Shown one piece after another: positions 34,328 through 44,335 of a stretch of 64,000 nt of DNA. Source of the stretch: Dryas octopetala. Lineage: Eukaryota; Streptophyta; Magnoliopsida; Rosales; Rosaceae. The notes beneath the pieces are model-generated. The model made no database searches. It had not been told where the DNA came from and saw nothing but the letters and a program-made list of their open reading frames with translations. Each line of letters begins with the position of its first letter. Within the stretch, counting starts at the first letter, position 1. The DNA lies in assembly GCA_963921425.1 (NCBI GenBank), contig OY992832.1, forward strand, positions 12,399,249 to 12,463,248. The letters run 5' to 3'. The position numbers were made by a program, and so were the translations under genes.

Positions 34328-35169
34328 TATTCCACATCACCATTGAGAGGAATTAATCAAACAGTACCACCATTCAATCAAATATTTGCTTAACCATAAT
34401 TTGTGCATAATCATATTGGAAGTAGGTAGTAAGTTCTTCCTACAATAATAAACAAGAAGGAAAATCAAGAATGAACGGGCATAGGGTTCGATCAGATTCT
34501 TGAGTGTGAGAAAGAAATTTTACCCTTCCACAGCCTTGAACAAGAATGGATGTGCCATTAGCCTTTGTTACAAATTGTGGATTTTTGGTTCACCATTTTA
34601 ATATCCAATAAACAGTTTGGATTAATGGTCCTGCCAGGCTGCCATTATTTGTTTCAGAGTCAAAATTCGATGTACATTTATCTCTGAAATATAAGAAATT
34701 TTCAAATTCATGCACACAATGGAAACAGAGGTCTGCTCGCAAGACATTTAACAAGAATGATATATAAAACAGAACTTACATCTTTCTATTTATATGGACA
34801 TGGCAATCCTTATACGGACTAAGAGTCTCTGTGAGAAGAATCCAAAGATTAAATGTACATATATGTTGCAACTTGCCAATTTAACATCCATCCTGCATGT
34901 CGATTACTTGCACTCTGTCGTGTAGACTGTGTAGTGAAAGATGGATTATGTATGACGGTCCTACAGATGTTTTTCCGATAAGGATCGCCGGCGTATGTAA
35001 CAGTACATTTATGTATGACATGCCAAACCAATTAAGAAAAGCCAATTGATCATTTTCAAACACATTTTTAAACTACATATATAGTAACAGGTCTCAAGTA
35101 GTCCTCCAAGGAAAATGAACTTATCTGAATTGGTAAACCATGCATGGCTGTCTACTACTATAACCTTAG

Positions 35170-36430
35170 ATGACAATTTTCTCTGCGAGCGAAAGCTTCC
35201 TAAAACTGGTTCTCAACAACTCTGGAATCATCCTTCTCCAGTCACCAAAGCTTCACTTCCTCCTCCTCTTATTTATGTTAAGCCCTTTTGCAACTCCACT
35301 AACCTTTGAGTTCCCCACTTTTCCAACGGCATCAACATTTTGTTCTCAACTAACTTTTCTCCACTAACTTGATGAGTCTGACCCACACCATCCAGACCCG
35401 ATATGCCAGTATGCCACTATCCAAATAGTACAAGTCCCCTTTCCTTTTACCATTGCCAATTTTCTCCTTGGTATGAATGTCTTGATAAACTCAGTGAGTA
35501 GGAAAGAAAACTGCAGCCACACAACCAAGAGAGTTTGTTAGTTGACTTACGGACAGTAAATTGCAATTAGGAGATGAAACAATAAGGTATTCGACAATGA
35601 CAAAGAAGAAGAAATAGACACAGTGCCAACTCCAACAAACCGGAGAAGACACACATTGGCATTTGTAATAAAATGTTTCGGACTATAAGCAGACAAAGAC
35701 CGGAAAGCATATCTATCACATGTCATATGATCCATTACCCCTGTATTAATTATCCAAGCATTGTCACAAGAAAATAAAGTTCTGAAAGCACAATTAGATA
35801 GACCTGGCTTGGCAACAAACACAGAAGCAATAACAGAATTTCCCTTTGGAGCTGGTTCATCAACCTTGAAAGTCAAAGTCCCTTGAGATGCCTTCACCCA
35901 TTTCGGAAGCCATGCAACTGAAAGCACTTCTCACGTAACGTAGATGATTACAATGTGTGCACCACAGGGATATCAAAGTCAGCAATGTCATGTTGGATTC
36001 AAATTTCACTGCGAAACTTGGGGATTTCGGGTTAGCTTGATTTATGGACCGTGGAGAACAGTCGCAAACAATGATTTTAGCCAGAACCATGGGTTACATG
36101 GCTCCGGAAAGGCTAGCAAGCAATCCGACGTGCACAGTTTTGACATTGTTGCCTTGGAAATTGCTTGCGGGAGAAAATCTATCGAACCCCAGTTGGAAGA
36201 AAGTCAAGTTAGTATGGTGGAGTGGGTTTGGGAGCTTTATGGAGAAAGGAAAGTGCTCCAAGCAGCAGACCCAAATCTATGTGGAGATTTTGATGAGAAG
36301 CAAGTATAGAGGTTGCTGATTGTTGGGTTGTGGTGCGCTCACCTAAATTCAAATATCAGGTCAGGCCTTCCATACAGCAAGTAATTCAAGTGCTTAACTT
36401 CAAAGTTCCATTGTCCATTCAGCATATATT
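35170..36430 (+). pseudogene. L-type lectin receptor kinase pseudogene interrupted by a Copia fragment
   Basis: The 5' part (to about 35365) encodes a signal peptide, LLLLFMLSPFATPLTFEFP. Homology then stops at a Copia fragment and resumes at about 35951 in the kinase catalytic loop (caatgtgtgcaccacagggatatc). The kinase relic has a TGA in GLARL (near 36033). A deletion after GYMAPE removes about 14 bases and shifts the frame. The C-lobe then reads VALEIACGRKSIEP, WVWELYGERK and DFDEKQ before a stop near 36307. Upstream sequence (34780-35170) resembles that of the 32887 pseudogene, so the two are tandem duplicates. Confidence 0.8.
35420..35945 (-). mobile_element. Copia retrotransposon fragment (protease region) inside the LecRK pseudogene
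   Basis: The minus-strand reading gives AWIINTGVMDHMT, a Ty1/Copia aspartic-protease site in which the usual D-[ST]-G-A has become NTGV. It continues through a typical VGVGTVSI segment and, after a frame change, NLLSVSQLTNSLGCVA. Only the gag-protease border is present, with no LTRs. This is a dead insert or filler DNA. Confidence 0.75.
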
Positions 36431-36459
36431 CTCCCATCATTATGATGATGAAGCATATC

Positions 36460-36720
36460 AAGCCTTTTCTAGAAACATGGAGTTTGCAAACTTCGAACTT
36501 CATCGATCATCACCACTTTCAAGTAATTCAAATACTATAATTTCCGATTTCGTATAGTTAAAGAGTCTTAACACAACTTTTTAACATGTATAATTACTTC
36601 CCAACAAATATTAAAGAGTCTTATGTCTTTGCAAACTTCGAACTTCATCATCATCACTTTCAAGTTAAACATATCAACATAACATATCAAGCCTTTACTA
36701 GAGACATAAAGTTTGCAGAA
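36460..36720 (+). repeat. Diverged direct repeat downstream of the LecRK pseudogene
   Basis: tttgcaaacttcgaacttcatc...atcatcac(c)actttcaag occurs near 36480-36522 and again near 36628-36664. atatcaagccttt(t/a)ctagagacat occurs near 36457 and 36687. This is a local tandem duplication of about 150-230 bases. Confidence 0.5.
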
Positions 36721-37312
36721 GTTGAAATTATAAACCCATACCCCAATTCCCTAATATATATCTTAAATTTTGAAATTTTTTATTCATATGCAGATTGACA
36801 AACAAAAAAACCTCAAAATTCTAATATAAACAGAGCCATCAATGTTCCATTCAAGAGCCAAAGCCATCAATCTAAGCACAAGCAACCCCATACCCTGTTC
36901 TAGAATATCAACCATGGTTTTTTAATTTTAAGACTTACATCTCAAAGATTACAGGTTATAAAGCGTTGGGTTTCAGAAAATAACCTCCACTCCAGTCGCC
37001 GTCGTCGGTCTTCGGTCGACGATGGCTGTGTCGGAATTGAAGTTGCTTTGGCAGTTTGGCTGAGAAGAGAAGAGAAGACGTGCTGCAGAAAGTGCTGACT
37101 TTTGGGTTTCCATTAAGTGAATGTGAAAAATTTCTTAACTGTTTGGTAACTTGGTAAGTTTCATTTTTTTTTTTTTAAAGAAAAAAAGACAGCTGGTAAC
37201 ATATAATTGGTCTATATAAATGAGGGTGGATCCAAGTATTGCCCATTAATATATCGATGTACTTGGTAGACATAGTTTTAGGAGAATGCTTAGGTCACTC
37301 TTGGGGTGTACT

Positions 37313-38209
37313 TAGGGCTGCCATCGGTCGGTTCAGATCAGTATTGAGACTTACCAAAATCAAAACTAAAAAATTTGGTATTTTTCGATTTTAATATTTT
37401 TTAGTTTCGGTATTTTTCAGTTCGGTAATTTTTGGTAAATTTCAGTTTTCGATTTGATTTCGGTAATTTTGGTATTGGATATTTTCGGTTCATTTTCGAT
37501 TTACTTCGGTATATCTTCGGTTCATTTTCGGTTTACTTCGGTATATCTTCGGTTCATTTTAGTTTAATTATAATAATATTAATTATTATATACCAATATA
37601 AATTAAAATTTAATCAAATATGATGCATAAAATATAATGTTTGATGAATATATATTTGCACGAGTAGTATTGGTAGTTTAGTATAGTACTAGTATTTTTC
37701 CCTAGTAATAATATATACTAGTATAATTAGTTTAATAATATGTATTAGTACATATCCTATTAATTTAGTATGTATATATATGCATTACTTACCTAAAGAT
37801 GAGATTTTTATTTTCCTTAAAAAAAATAACATTTACTTTATTAGAGAATGTCTCTATATCTTAACTCACACTTTTGATAATATTAATATGATAACATTAT
37901 ATAATTATATTTTTTTATAGTTGTTTAAGATATTAGTAGTTTAATATTTATTGTACCACTAACATAATAGTATTATATAAGCATATATAACTAAATTTCG
38001 GTAATTGTTTCATTTTTTTCGGTATATATTTTGATTTTTTTGGTAATAATCGATTCGGTTTCTTTCGGTAATAATTTTCGGTAATCGGTCAATTTACCAA
38101 CTTTTTTCGGATATTTTCGGTTTCCGATTTTCGATTTTCGAATTGTGAAAATCGGTATACCAAAAAAATTCGGTCGGTTCGGTAAAAACCAAACCAAAGG
38201 GCAGCCCTA
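37313..38209. mobile_element. Non-autonomous hAT-type element, 897 bp, 8-bp TSD
   Basis: Ends tagggctgcc (37313-37322) and ggcagcccta (38200-38209) are perfectly inverted. The flanks ggtgtact (37305-37312) and ggtgcact (38210-38217) form an 8-bp duplication with one mismatch. TAGGG fits the hAT YARNG terminus. Subterminal regions are packed with tttcggta/ttcggtt units in both orientations, including a tandem ttcggtatatcttcggttcattttcgg block at 37490-37560. No transposase is present. Confidence 0.85.
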
Positions 38210-40103
38210 GGTGCACTTCCATATTTGTCCCAACTCATATATATAAACCAATTATATTCTTACACCTATTCTATTATATAAACTGGCCAATTATATAAAT
38301 TGTACACAATAATATTTATTATTCTCTTACTTTACTTTAACTAACCTCTCGACATACTAGCGCTTTCAAATAGGTCTTTTTAAATATAAAAATTAGCAAA
38401 ATAATAAATTAATTGGAAAGTGAGAGTGATATATAGGGAGAGAGTATTGAATTAGTAATCGGAGCCGGCAATAATCAAAGTCGGAGCCGGTATTGAAACA
38501 CCCATACTTGCGGTATACCGAACCGATATACCCCACCACCACCATTTCAGCCTCTCCCACTCATGCTGCTCTCTCTCTCTCTCTTTGCAAAACCCATCAC
38601 CAAATGCCATCAAAACTCATCGTCGACGCCTCTCTCTCCCATCTCGCTGCCCTCTGCCTCCCTCTCTTCCGGTCGACAGTTCCATACTCGAAATCGACTT
38701 CCACCGAGCGAAACCGACAATGAAATAGTCGAAAATCGACAACCAGCGGTACGATGGTGGCTCTGTTTTGTGCCATTCCGCTGGTGGCAATTTGGTAGGC
38801 AGTTTTGGCCAATCGGTTCGGCTACCAAACCGAACCCACCCCTTGGTAAAATAGTAAATTTTAATTTTATTTATTGGTTTAACTTCTTTAAATACACTTT
38901 CTTCTCTTAATACCAAAGAGAGTTATGGGTAATCCAAAATTTGGTAAGACTTGTAACACCAAACGCTTCTTCTAGCTTTATAATAGTATAGCTAGATAGA
39001 TAATGTCTTGTCATTCTCAAAACCTTCAAATGTGAGGGGCCGGTTGTTGGGGATGATTTGCTTAATAATGGAAGTGCTTTTCCAAAGTCAGGTTGGAATG
39101 GAAAGAACATAGAAATTGTAGGGAAGAAAGAAAGAAGAAAAAAAAAAAGAGGAAGAGGAGGAAGGAAAAAGCAGATAAATAGAAAGGGATTATGGTAGGG
39201 AAAATTGAAAAAGTAAAGCACTTTTTTATTGCTTTCTCTCATAAGTATTAGTCGTTTTTCATTTAAAGAAAAAAAGAGGGATAAGAAAAGGATTGGTTGA
39301 CGTGAGTTTGGGTGAATTGGAGGCGAATTAATTAACCAGGTGACCTAATTAAGTATTATCCATAGTTTAATCCGTTTTAAACTGCAAATCTGCAAATCTG
39401 CTTTGTATTAAAGTTGTGGCCTTTTCTCCACGAATTTGAGAAGCAGCATGGGGGCAGCTTTCAAAATCTGTTGTGGAAAGAAGCATGCGGAGCCATTAAT
39501 GAAAATTTCTAAATACCAATAACACCCTTATTTAATTTGTTCTATGATAGCCTTTATCCTCCCTTATCATCATTCACATATACAAAAAATATTTATTTAT
39601 TTAGTGATTAATGCATTTTGGTTAAGTGAATATGAACATAAATATTTAGATAAAGAAAAAATAAAATGCATAAAATCAAGTAAAAGTATTTTTCTTACCA
39701 AATAAATTAATGAAAATAAATTTTAGTATCATATTCATTTTAATCTTTATATATATACATTCACAACATTTTAACATTAAAACTTAACAAACACTCAAAA
39801 CACTATTTTTGATATGCATGACACTTTTAAAAACACAATTTATTCAACACTTATTTTCTTTATTTTACATTTAATTATTCTTACATTACAACTGGAAAGT
39901 GATTTTTCTTTTTTAAGTCAAAGCAATACCAAACAGACTCGAGAATGGTGAACCTGTCAATATCAATATGAGCGTGGGACCAAGCAAAGACAAAAGACTC
40001 GATGCTTTTGTCTAAACAGTAAACACAACTGTTCTTCCATTGAATATAAATATATAATTGACTAATTGAGAGGACTTTGAAAAAGAAAAAAAAAATTCAT
40101 GAT

Positions 40104-40203
40104 TACTTCCCTTCCTGTACCGCTGTACGTCGGTGACAATTCCTTCATGGTTACTTCCCTTCCTGTACGACGGTGACAATTCCTTTATTATTACTTCCCT
40201 TCC
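40104..40203 (+). repeat. ~45-bp tandem repeat
   Basis: The unit ttacttcccttcctgtac(n)gacggtgacaattcctt(c/t)at is present twice in full, with a third copy starting (attacttcccttcc). The copies are diverged by small indels. Confidence 0.6.
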
Positions 40204-40224
40204 ATAAGTTTATTAATAATCAAT

Positions 40225-40274
40225 GAGTTAAAATGTGCTTGGCCCAAAAAAAAAAAAAAAAGAGTTAAAATGTG
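40225..40274 (+). mobile_element. Micro-insertion CTTGGCCC-A16 in a 13-bp direct repeat
   Basis: gagttaaaatgtg occurs at 40225-40237 and 40262-40274. The insert of 24 nt is cttggccc followed by A16. The body overlaps the CTTGGCC of the 5634 and 20955 inserts. Confidence 0.65.
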
Positions 40275-40794
40275 AGTATATCACAACCAATATCCATCAC
40301 ACAGATCCCTTCACAGTAGTACTCCCGTATTCACCATAGCTTCAACAATTACTCCGCTAACCTTCAATTTCTCCAGCTTTCAAATAGTGAGATCCACACT
40401 TTAGCCCAGTGATTGAACAAATAAAATATTAGCACATTAATTAAGATTGATAAAGTTGGGATGGTAACTACTTTGCAAACAATAAACAATTAAACACTAA
40501 TCAACAGACTGGAAACAAAGAAACAAAAATACAATACAAAACGAGTCTCTGTCAGTGTCTCCCCATCGAACGCTTTATTTCTTTCGAGTCAGTCAACCTG
40601 CAGGTCTAAGTCCTCCATTGAAAATTAATTTAATGAATTTGAATTGGAAAAATGATCGAACACTGCATTCATACATGTCTACATTAATTGTGGTCGATCT
40701 CAGTCTCTACTTAGACGATAATGTTATTTCTGCAAGCTTGCTATTATTACTAACATTACTTTCAGTCGCAGTAGTCCATCTTTTACTGTTAGAA

Positions 40795-42843
40795 ATGCAA
40801 CTCACTCTTCTTCTCTTGTTTCTGTTAACCCCTTGTGCAACTCCATTGACCTTCGATTTCCCCAGCTTTCCCAATAATGAGTCCAACACTCGAATCATCC
40901 CAGAGGGAGATGCTTCTATCGACGACAAATTCCTCCGACTCACCAATTGCGCTGCCGACGCCTCTAACAAGAACGACAGCGTCGGCCGAGCCACCTACTT
41001 CAAGCCCTTCCTCCTCAGCGAAAAAGCCACCGGAAGGCTCGCCGACTTCACCACACATTTCAAATTCGTCATCGATTCCCAAAACAAAACAAAACTCTAT
41101 GGCGACGGGCTCGCCTTCTTCATAGCGCCAAGCGAAACCAAGCTCAACAGCACACTGGGAATAGGCGGCAGTATGGGCCTCCCCGTCGACAGCTCCTTCA
41201 GCTCACCGCAAAACCTCACAGATCCGTGGAACCAGTACCCCTTTGTGGCGGTGGAGTTTGATATTTTCCAAAACATAGAACAAAACATCCACGATCCCAA
41301 AGGCGATCATGTGGGTATCGACATCAACTCTCTCGTGTCTAAAACGACAGCGTATTGGAATGGTAGTATTCCGGATGGAAAAACAAATAGTGCTTGGATT
41401 CGTTATAATTCTAGCTCAAAAAATCTTAGTGTTACCTACACTGATTTTTCTTATACGGTGGAGGAGTATCGTACTTTCTCTTACATACTGGATCTGGAAC
41501 ACTACTTGCCGGATGAGGTCATTGTTGGGTTCTCCGCTTCAACCGGTGATCTAGTTGCTCCACACAAGATCGTCTCATGGAGTTTCAATTCAACTGAACT
41601 CAAGAATGCAACAAAACTAGCTCTAGTTCCGGCGCCAAGCCCCACTTCTGTCAATCCCAAGTTCGGAGATGGCAAGATAGGACTAAAGATTGGGATAGGC
41701 AGCTCTGGATGTGTTCTACTTTTCGGTTGGTTGGGTTTGGTTTGGTTCATCTGCTGGAAGAAGAGACCGGAAAGTAGTGGAGAAACTACTGATGAAGATC
41801 CTGTTGTTCGTGACTTGATTGACGACAACGAATTTGAGAAGGGGACTGGCCCAAGAAAGTTTTCGTACGCCCAGCTGGCTCTGGCCGCAAGTAATTTTGA
41901 GGAGGCAAACAAGCTTGGAGAAGGAGGCTTTGGTGGGGTTTATAGAGGCTTCATAAAAGACTTGAGCTCAGATGTTGCTGTGAAGAAGATATCCAGAGGG
42001 TCTAAACAAGGGCTCAAGGAGTACACAGCAGAAGTAAGGATCATCAGTCGACTTAGGCATCGGAATCTGGTGCAACTCATTGGTTGGTGCCACCAAAAGA
42101 AATTACTACTTGTTTACGAGTTCATGCCCAATGGCAGCTTAGATTCCCATTTGTTCGAAGCAGAAAGCGTGCTACCTTGGGAGACAAGATACAGAATTGC
42201 CAAAGACTTGGCCTCTGGGTTGCGCTATCTACACGAAGATGGGCAGCAATGTGTGCTGCATAGGGATATCAAATCCAGCAACGTTATGCTGGATTCCGAT
42301 TTCACCGCCAAACTTGGGGATTTCGGGTTAGCTCGACTTGTGGACCATGGAAAAGAGTCGCAGACGACGGTTGTGGCTGGAACCAGGGGCTACATGGCTC
42401 TAGAATACATAACAACAGGAAAGGCTAGCAAGGAATCCGATATCTATAGCTTTGGAGTTGTTGCTTTGGAAATAGCATGTGGGAGGAAACCCATCGCTTT
42501 CAACTTGGGAAGTAGCCAAATCAATATGGTTGAGTGGGTTTGGGAGCTTTATGGACAAAGGAGAGTCATTGAAGCAGCTGACCCAAAACTTGGGAGAGAT
42601 TTTGATGAGAAACAAATGGAGTGTTTGATGATTGTTGGGCTGTGGTGTGCTCAACCAGATTATAATTTCAGACCTTCAATAAAACAAGCGATTCAAGTGC
42701 TTAACTTGGAAGTTCCATTGCCCGATCTCCCATTAGAGATGCCTGCCTATCATCCTCCAATGACCAACTCAACTCAACTCAACTCAACTCAGTTCACCGC
42801 ATCTTCTACGACAAATTCTCATCCGTCAATTTCTACAGGGTAA
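40795..42843 (+). CDS. L-type lectin-domain receptor kinase, clade IX-like (complete)
   Basis: Single-exon reading frame; 682 residues from the ATG at 40795. Residues 1-18 are a signal peptide (LTLLLLFLLTPCATP). Legume lectin domain is about 19-266 (ATYFKPF, LYGDGLAFFIAP, FVAVEFDIF, DHVGIDINS, IVGFSASTG, SWSFNS). Transmembrane segment is about 297-320. Juxtamembrane is acidic. Protein kinase domain is about 372-640, with GEGGFGGVY, VAVKK (Lys397), HRDIKSSN (Asp491), DFGLA (Asp509) and RGYMALEY, where the usual APE reads ALE. The tail is Thr/Ser rich. Clade IX LecRKs sit in the plasma membrane and act in defence and cell-death signalling; the ligand is unknown. The frame is open upstream to ATGs at 40675 and 40633, which would add a hydrophobic leader. 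The stop overlaps a strong splice donor (AGG|GTAAGT), so a short extra 3' exon at 43500-43542 is possible. Confidence 0.88.
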   Translation: MQLTLLLLFLLTPCATPLTFDFPSFPNNESNTRIIPEGDASIDDKFLRLTNCAADASNKNDSVGRATYFKPFLLSEKATGRLADFTTHFKFVIDSQNKTKLYGDGLAFFIAPSETKLNSTLGIGGSMGLPVDSSFSSPQNLTDPWNQYPFVAVEFDIFQNIEQNIHDPKGDHVGIDINSLVSKTTAYWNGSIPDGKTNSAWIRYNSSSKNLSVTYTDFSYTVEEYRTFSYILDLEHYLPDEVIVGFSASTGDLVAPHKIVSWSFNSTELKNATKLALVPAPSPTSVNPKFGDGKIGLKIGIGSSGCVLLFGWLGLVWFICWKKRPESSGETTDEDPVVRDLIDDNEFEKGTGPRKFSYAQLALAASNFEEANKLGEGGFGGVYRGFIKDLSSDVAVKKISRGSKQGLKEYTAEVRIISRLRHRNLVQLIGWCHQKKLLLVYEFMPNGSLDSHLFEAESVLPWETRYRIAKDLASGLRYLHEDGQQCVLHRDIKSSNVMLDSDFTAKLGDFGLARLVDHGKESQTTVVAGTRGYMALEYITTGKASKESDIYSFGVVALEIACGRKPIAFNLGSSQINMVEWVWELYGQRRVIEAADPKLGRDFDEKQMECLMIVGLWCAQPDYNFRPSIKQAIQVLNLEVPLPDLPLEMPAYHPPMTNSTQLNSTQFTASSTTNSHPSISTG

Positions 42844-43900
42844 GTAATAAGTTATCAACTTTAATAATTATGATAGCTTGTCATCTTTAAAACATGTTTT
42901 AGTAATTAAAGTGGGGTTGCTTTGTTTTATGTTTCTTTGATATGAAAATATTCATTATTCCAATAAAGCAATAAGGAAATTACATCAACAATATCAATAC
43001 CACATTATAGTCTCAAAAGTTGCTGTCCATCAAATCCACATTATATCTCAATACTGTTTGCCTTAATAAAGAAAGACGTACAAATGTACAATTTGTCATA
43101 TACTTCCTTATCATGCTTTCTAAATTGTTTCAATTATCATGCTTCAATACAGATAATTCTGAACATATAATATCATTCAAAACGTATGGTACAAAATAGT
43201 CTTATCTTTTCGACATTATTATTGTGTGCATGCTTCTCTTTTCCTTATAGTATGCTGAATTTTTCTTTGTCTGGAGTTAGTACGTATAGATTGACTTGAA
43301 TGCTAGGTAATAGTTTTTGTCAGTTAAGTTATATATATAGTAAGAATTGATATTGTATACATCTACTTTCTAATTAACCATTATAGTAGGGCATGCATCA
43401 TATATTTTGTAAGCCACAACTAGAACCGTACGTTTTAATGTTTTAATGGCATCTAATTCAATGTTCCAGTAATTTTTTAAATTGATTTTTGTTGATTAGG
43501 TCTCATGATCGTGAAAAAGTCTTAAATGATATCAACGAATGACAAAGATGACGCCTTGCTCATTGTTTATGTTTCACTAATATTTAAAAGTTAAGTACAT
43601 ACGGTGTTTTGATGAAATAATTTCTATTTGTAAAAAACTATGATAGTATTAATTTGTGTTAAACATTTGGGTTTTACATTGTTGAAGTTTGAAATTTAAG
43701 GATATATTAATTTGACACATGCCATATATGATATATATATATGCTTGCGTTTTTTCTTTTTCTTTTTATCGAATATGTAATATTTACTTTGGAAATGAAA
43801 TAAGTGAAAAGAAATTATTCTAGCTTTCCAAACTAAATTGATTCATATATATATAATAATTTGGAAGGGTTAATTACCAAGCAATTTTATGTTGGATACA
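42844..43900 (+). other. LecRK 3' flank with possible terminal exon
   Basis: AT-rich. Contains a candidate acceptor gttgattag|GTCTCATGATCG at 43499, whose downstream 43 nt would close the LecRK frame after 14 more residues at a TGA (43540-43542). The same block recurs at 49960-50000 beside a coding-region-less LecRK relic, so it belongs to the ancestral duplicated unit. Confidence 0.4.
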
Positions 43901-43904
43901 AATT

Positions 43905-44000
43905 AATTTCACAGCGAAACTTGAAAATTTTGGGTTAGCTCGACTCCTGAACCATGGGAAACAGTCGCAAATTAATTATCAACGATGCTAGCCAAAACAT
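43905..44000 (+). pseudogene. LecRK kinase relic
   Basis: aatttcacagcgaaacttgaaaattttgggttagctcgactcctgaaccatgggaaacagtcgcaa aligns with the [19 protein letters not shown] segment of the intact genes, with substitutions and a short disrupted extension. It is followed at 44100-44280 by a copy of LecRK upstream sequence (agtcagtcaacctgca...cgaacactgcatgcagtac), so a duplicated LecRK promoter lies next to a relic of its neighbour. Confidence 0.6.
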
Positions 44001-44335
44001 TGGGCTAGCAGACAATGAATAAAAATACCATGTTTGAACAAGACAGCAAACAACTGGAAAGTTCCATTGCAAAGAATAAAAACTACTCAACAAATTAGTA
44101 ACAAAGAAGAAAAATACAAATAAACTAGTCTCCTGTCTCCAGTCTCCCCATGGAAGTCAGTCAACCTGCATGCATGCAGGTCTAAGTCCTCAACTGAAAA
44201 TTCATTTAATGAATTTCAGTTGGAAAATGATCGAACACTGCATGCAGTACTCTACATATATATTGTGGTCGATCTCTACTCTAAAAATAAAAAATAAAGT
44301 ATTTTCTGTTAACTAGCTAGGTATATATATATATA

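Larger units (their letters stand above)
38218..40490. other. Intergenic; repeats and one micro-insertion, no gene supported
   Basis: A segment at 38460-38850 with gccggtattgaaac, ggtataccgaaccgatat and ggttcggctaccaaaccgaaccc looks like another cggtt-rich MITE, but the ends were not found. The open frames across it are low-complexity. Tandem copies of ttacttcccttcctgta...cggtgacaattcctt occur at about 40104-40203. Confidence 0.4.

Noticed and set aside
40555..40632. LecRK start at 40555
   Set aside because: That codon is GTG. The usable ATGs are at 40633, 40675 and 40795, and only the last places the signal peptide at the N-terminus.
41502..41912. 136-codon minus-strand frame across a LecRK
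   Set aside because: It is the antisense shadow of the membrane/juxtamembrane coding region. A similar shadow appears in the paralog at 62929-63246 because the sense strand is conserved.
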